A model generated the notes under the pieces. The model did not search any database. It saw only the letters and a program-made list of their open reading frames with translations, and was not told the DNA's origin. 64,000 nt of DNA from contig CM060912.1 of the NCBI GenBank assembly GCA_030737875.1, forward strand, positions 458,246,310 to 458,310,309, in the 5' to 3' direction. Each line of letters opens with the position of its first letter. Within the stretch, counting starts at the first letter, position 1. The translations under genes were made by a program, and so were the position numbers. This DNA is from Allium sativum (lineage: Eukaryota > Streptophyta > Magnoliopsida > Asparagales > Amaryllidaceae). Positions 60,430 through 64,000 of this stretch are shown in pieces.

Positions 60430-61525
60430 TTGATCAAAATCAAATGGATTATTTGCTATAACATGAAATTTAATTTGATATTTGAGCCCCCCTCCCCAAG
60501 AATTTTTCTAAATAATGTACTGGGGAAACATGCTCAATTAGACCCTCTAATTTTTTGAACTGGTTTACATACCCCATGACCGAACCAGTTTATTTAGGAG
60601 AAGAAAATGTATCATAGGGTCTATCTAATTCAGTGGGATTAAAACGTACCTAGATCGCTTTAGTAAAAACTAACCATTTTTCATAATCATTGGTGTGTCT
60701 TGAGTGTCTATATAACCATTGCAATGCTACTTCTCTTAAATTGTAAGAACATATATGTACCCATTCTCGAGGATCAGTTTCATTCTATTTGAAGAAGTTC
60801 TCTATTTGTCTCAGCCAGTCAACGACTCTGTCATCACCTGAAAAGGTAGGGAAATCAATTTTAAAATTGATTTTTGAAGAATCCCTAGTAGTTGTCATCA
60901 TAGTGTTGTCATTTCTGGTGTACACTGGTGATGCTCTTGAACCGTATTCAGTACTTCTTGGCTGAGAATTATTTAGTATGTAACTATTATTTGTGTTTCT
61001 GACTTGTGTAGTACCCATAACTGATGTTTCAGGTCTTGTAAGAAGTGGTTGGCTTGCATTTTGAGGGACAAGGGTATTTGATATGAATTTTTGTGTGCTG
61101 CTTTGTTGTTTTTGCAAATCATATCGAATGGGCATGTCAACAGATCTTAGGTTTCTGTTATCATTTAATATGGAATTTTTTTTCCAAAGATTCTTGCATA
61201 TTTATGTGGATGCTATCCACTTTTGCATTAAGATTGCCCATTTTTTCAGAACATCTTGATTCTGAACTGATAATTATTGGGTAGATTCTTCCATTTTTCG
61301 CAAGCTGTTGCTGGTTCTAAGATTGAACATACTCTGTCTATTCCAGAGTTCACCATGTGACAGTTTGGAGGTGTCAGTGTCTTTAAGAATTGATGATGCT
61401 TCACCACTGGTTTCAAGAATTGCAGGATCAACAGAGTGAGGGTTGATATTCATCTCACCAGATGGCTCCGATACCAAATTGGAAGCATCACCTTGCTTTT
61501 GTTTCTGTAATCTGGTTTCAGGCAT
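60430..61525 (-). pseudogene. Chromovirus gag, broken
   Basis: The apparent start Met (MPETRLQKQKQGDA) is at 61525, 45 nt inside the 5' LTR, and the frame reads through the primer site (NLVSEPSGE) to a stop near 61274. Further blocks in other frames: IDFPTFSGDDRVVDWLRQIE (60785-61135), then in-frame stops around WVHICSYNLREVALQWLYR and PVHYLEKFLGE. This is the retrotransposon gag domain with several disruptions. Confidence 0.85.
61466..61477 (-). other. Primer-binding site of chromovirus
   Basis: Element-sense TGGTATCGGAGC, one base from the tRNA-iMet complement, directly inside the 5' LTR. Confidence 0.85.
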
Positions 61526-62167
61526 TGGAATTGTGGTGTTGGATGGATGAAAGGAATGGATATGATCAGGGAAAAAAATAGTAGAGGATGGAGTTTATGG
61601 AGAAGGAGAGGTTGTACCGTGGTGATCAAAGAAAAAGGATGATCAACACAACTTCAGCAGGGGGCGAAGGCAAGATCAGTACCAGTTTGGCACTGCAGAG
61701 ATCAGAGAATCAACACGAGAAAACCTTAAGAAATAAAGTGATCAACTCGTGTATGGAGAAGCGAGAATTGAGACAGAGATATAAAGTGAATGAGGTGAAA
61801 ACATAATAGACTTTCTTATTAATGAATTCTCGAATGAATGTTTACATTGCTTAGGGTTTTATTTATAGTTGTATTACATAACTCAATTGTCATAATTTAC
61901 AATAATGCCATAGAAACCCTAATCTGCCTTATTTCCTGCTTGTGTACGTGCACACATGCACTTCCACTTAATTAAATTGTTGTTTGCATTTCAACACTGG
62001 AATTTGTCTTGACATGATCCTGCACCTTTTCTAGTGCCTCTGATTTGTTTAGTTTGATCGATTACCTCTGACATTGCTTGTGCTTCGAGTTTTCCTTTTA
62101 TGTTTGATGGAATGTCTTTCACAGTTTCATGCACACCATGTGTTCGACCAAATGTTATAGCATAACA
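61480..62167 (-). repeat. 5' LTR of chromovirus
   Basis: 688 bp, + strand TGGAAGCATCACC.. to ..GTTATAGCATAACA; high identity to 55997-56687. Confidence 0.9.
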
Positions 62168-64000
62168 TATCGACGTCGATCTCAGAGCCGTTAAGAAAAG
62201 AATCATCCTACGTATACCTTGGCATCGATTTGAAATTACGCGCTTGGATCTACTTTTGCCGCTAGAAATAAAGGAGCTGGATCTACTGTCAACGCTCGAA
62301 TCTTCTGCGCTGACATGTCAAAATCTTCATATTACAGTGGGCATCGATCTGGAATACGCATAGGAGATTAGATCCCAATTATCCTTTCAATATTATTGCT
62401 TTCATATAGTGATAAAAATTTCAGAATTGAAGTTGGTATGTTGTATTATCTTCCTTTTTCCACTAAAACTAACATATAAATATATTGTAGAAGAACTTGA
62501 CAATAATTTAGAAATTTGCCCAATTATTTTCCATCCAGTTTTAAGTTTTATTACATGTTCTTAGATACCAGGTTGCAGGTAATACTATGCACAATGATTA
62601 GTTCGTGACATGGCTCTTTCTAATTCACTACTTTACAATGAGGACACAATGTTTGATGAAATGCTTCTTAAGAAATCAAGCATAAATGCATCTGACTAGT
62701 TATTAACAATTCTAATAGATTTGGACCCTTCCATCGAAAACATGGACACATACTATTTCAAAGTGTCATATCCATTATCACTTATCGAAGAGGCTGCAAC
62801 AAGTAAGATCTATTTTACTCATTCAAATTTTGTTTAAAAATTTAGTAATTGGAGATATCTGTAGGCATAGGGCTGAAGATGGTGTAACTGGAACTGTAAT
62901 AATTAATGAGGCAGTTAAGAGTCATGCACCTGCATGTTTTAAAACTGCAAACTGGCATGCACCACTTGAAGGCAATATAGTTGAGTTGGATTATGCGAGA
63001 ATGATGAAAGATAACATAGGCTACTACATTAGTTAATGAAGTTGATATTTCTTCTTGCCATGGGCCTGATTGTACAAAGGTGGTGGCATCATAGTCTTCT
63101 TGCCATGGACTAAACCCTATAAAGTCTACCAAACAATCACATAAGGAGCACAAAGGTAATGTTAAGAATGTGTGGTAGAAATTTCCAGTGCTCTTTTTTG
63201 TTGTTTTTTTGTTGTGCATGGTTACTTCTAATAGCACAAAGGAACTATTTGTTTTAAAGGTAGCAGGCATTGAACATCTATATGTTAATAAATATTTGCA
63301 TTTTAGTCTGCTTAAAAATGCTTGAATTGATTTGAAACACAAAATTTAAAATGCTATTCACATGTGTTCAATTCATATTATGTTATTTTGCTTAATTCAC
63401 GCCATGCTAATAAATATGATTTAATATTGTTATGGAGAAAACATCGTTTAAGATTTCATAGCTAACTTATTACAGCTATGATATTTTCCATACGGTGTTT
63501 GTAATATTTTATTGTGTATTTTAACATTTCATAGCAAAAGTAAACAACTACAGACTTTATAGACTATATTTGCAAAGAGGATGAATTCTAAAAGAGGAAA
63601 GGAAGAAATAAGGGATCATGCTTTAATTTTGAGTCTATTATGGAAATTGTTAGGAAATTTCAAGCGGTATAACTTACATTGTTCAGATTCTTAATGTATT
63701 TATAGGAAATGCTAGATATTTGCAGATGTGCTTTCATTCTGGTTTACGTGAATAACTAACATACAACGGTCAATTAGTCATTGACATATGGAGTTTTGTA
63801 AGTTATATTCGGCATACCTTTTTTTTTGGTTATAAACCTAAAGAGTCATTTTGTTGAGTACCGTCCCTTGAATTTTGATAATAGAAATAACAGTTTATTA
63901 CTTATTACATGTAAGTCTTTTTTCTATCATTTAAAACAAAAAGTAAGCAAAAAAAAAGAGTATTGCTTTATTTAGCTGTTCAACATTAACTTTATATCCT
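62168..64000. other. Intergenic DNA with a short coding-like start
   Basis: 62170-62370 (+) is a GC-richer stretch open for about 64 codons (IDVDLRAVKKRIILRIPWHR, then ITRLDLLLPLEIKELDLL) with no start codon of its own and no family I recognise. It could be an exon or transposon fragment cut by the chromovirus. A 68-codon frame at 62830-63036 (+) is also unassigned. The remainder is AT-rich spacer. Confidence 0.35.

Larger units (their letters stand above)
55997..62167 (-). mobile_element. Complete but inactive Ty3/gypsy chromovirus
   Basis: 6171 bp in - orientation. LTRs at 61480-62167 (5') and 55997-56687 (3'), primer site at 61466-61477, purine tract at 56688-56704. Gag, protease, reverse transcriptase/RNase H, integrase and a chromodomain-like tail follow in the Ty3/gypsy order. 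Multiple stops and active-site changes leave it dead. The small size, short LTRs and chromodomain-like end suggest a Reina- or CRM-like chromovirus. The 5-bp flanks (CATTG left, TATCG right) do not match. Confidence 0.93.

Overview
This window is nuclear DNA of a flowering plant, most likely a eudicot. The evidence is AT-rich intergenic sequence, long introns with GT/AG borders, a plant-type U2AF65 splicing-factor gene, a Gnk2/DUF26 secreted protein, plant LTR retrotransposons with tRNA-iMet-type primer sites, and an L1-type LINE. I cannot name the species. Nothing bacterial, viral or organellar was seen.

Host genes occupy the left third. Twelve consecutive exons on the + strand (7468-21607) encode 520 residues of a U2AF large subunit (U2AF65): an RS/RD-rich arm, RRM1, RRM2 and the C-terminal UHM. 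Every junction keeps the reading frame and there is no internal stop. The first coding exon (start codon and the usual acidic N-terminus) was not found in the 7.4 kb upstream. The introns hold small transposons and repeats, including a near-perfect 201-bp palindrome with a 9-bp target duplication (Mutator type), two copies of one DNA-transposon-like family, a GAGGCG-rich element and several tandem repeats. About 900 bp downstream lies a small intronless gene for a secreted single-domain Gnk2-like cysteine-rich protein (22515-22910).

From about 24.5 kb to the right the window is a nest of retroelements. A Ty3/gypsy gag fragment (about 25.2-25.95 kb) precedes an old giant-LTR element in + orientation (LTR start 26217, LTR end 46782, then a degenerate primer site and noncoding interior). 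A younger element of the same family (28290-42040, - orientation) has inserted into that LTR. It has two LTRs of 6.44 and 6.17 kb, only 1145 bp of noncoding interior, and a perfect 5-bp target duplication (GGTGT). This is a LARD-like noncoding family with unusually long LTRs. Both elements appear to share a TATA box, a possible spliced leader intron and the interior sequence.

To the right are a nearly full-length L1-type LINE on the - strand (48497-55264, 15-bp target duplication with one mismatch) and a complete but dead Ty3/gypsy chromovirus on the - strand (55997-62167, LTRs of about 690 bp). The chromovirus has recognisable gag, protease, RT/RNase H, integrase and chromodomain-like segments broken by stops and active-site changes. 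The last 1.8 kb holds no gene I can recognise.

The most unusual content is the giant-LTR noncoding family with its nested arrangement and possible leader intron. I saw no defence system, gene cluster or other cellular pathway beyond the two host genes. All readings are by eye; no alignment or database search was run.
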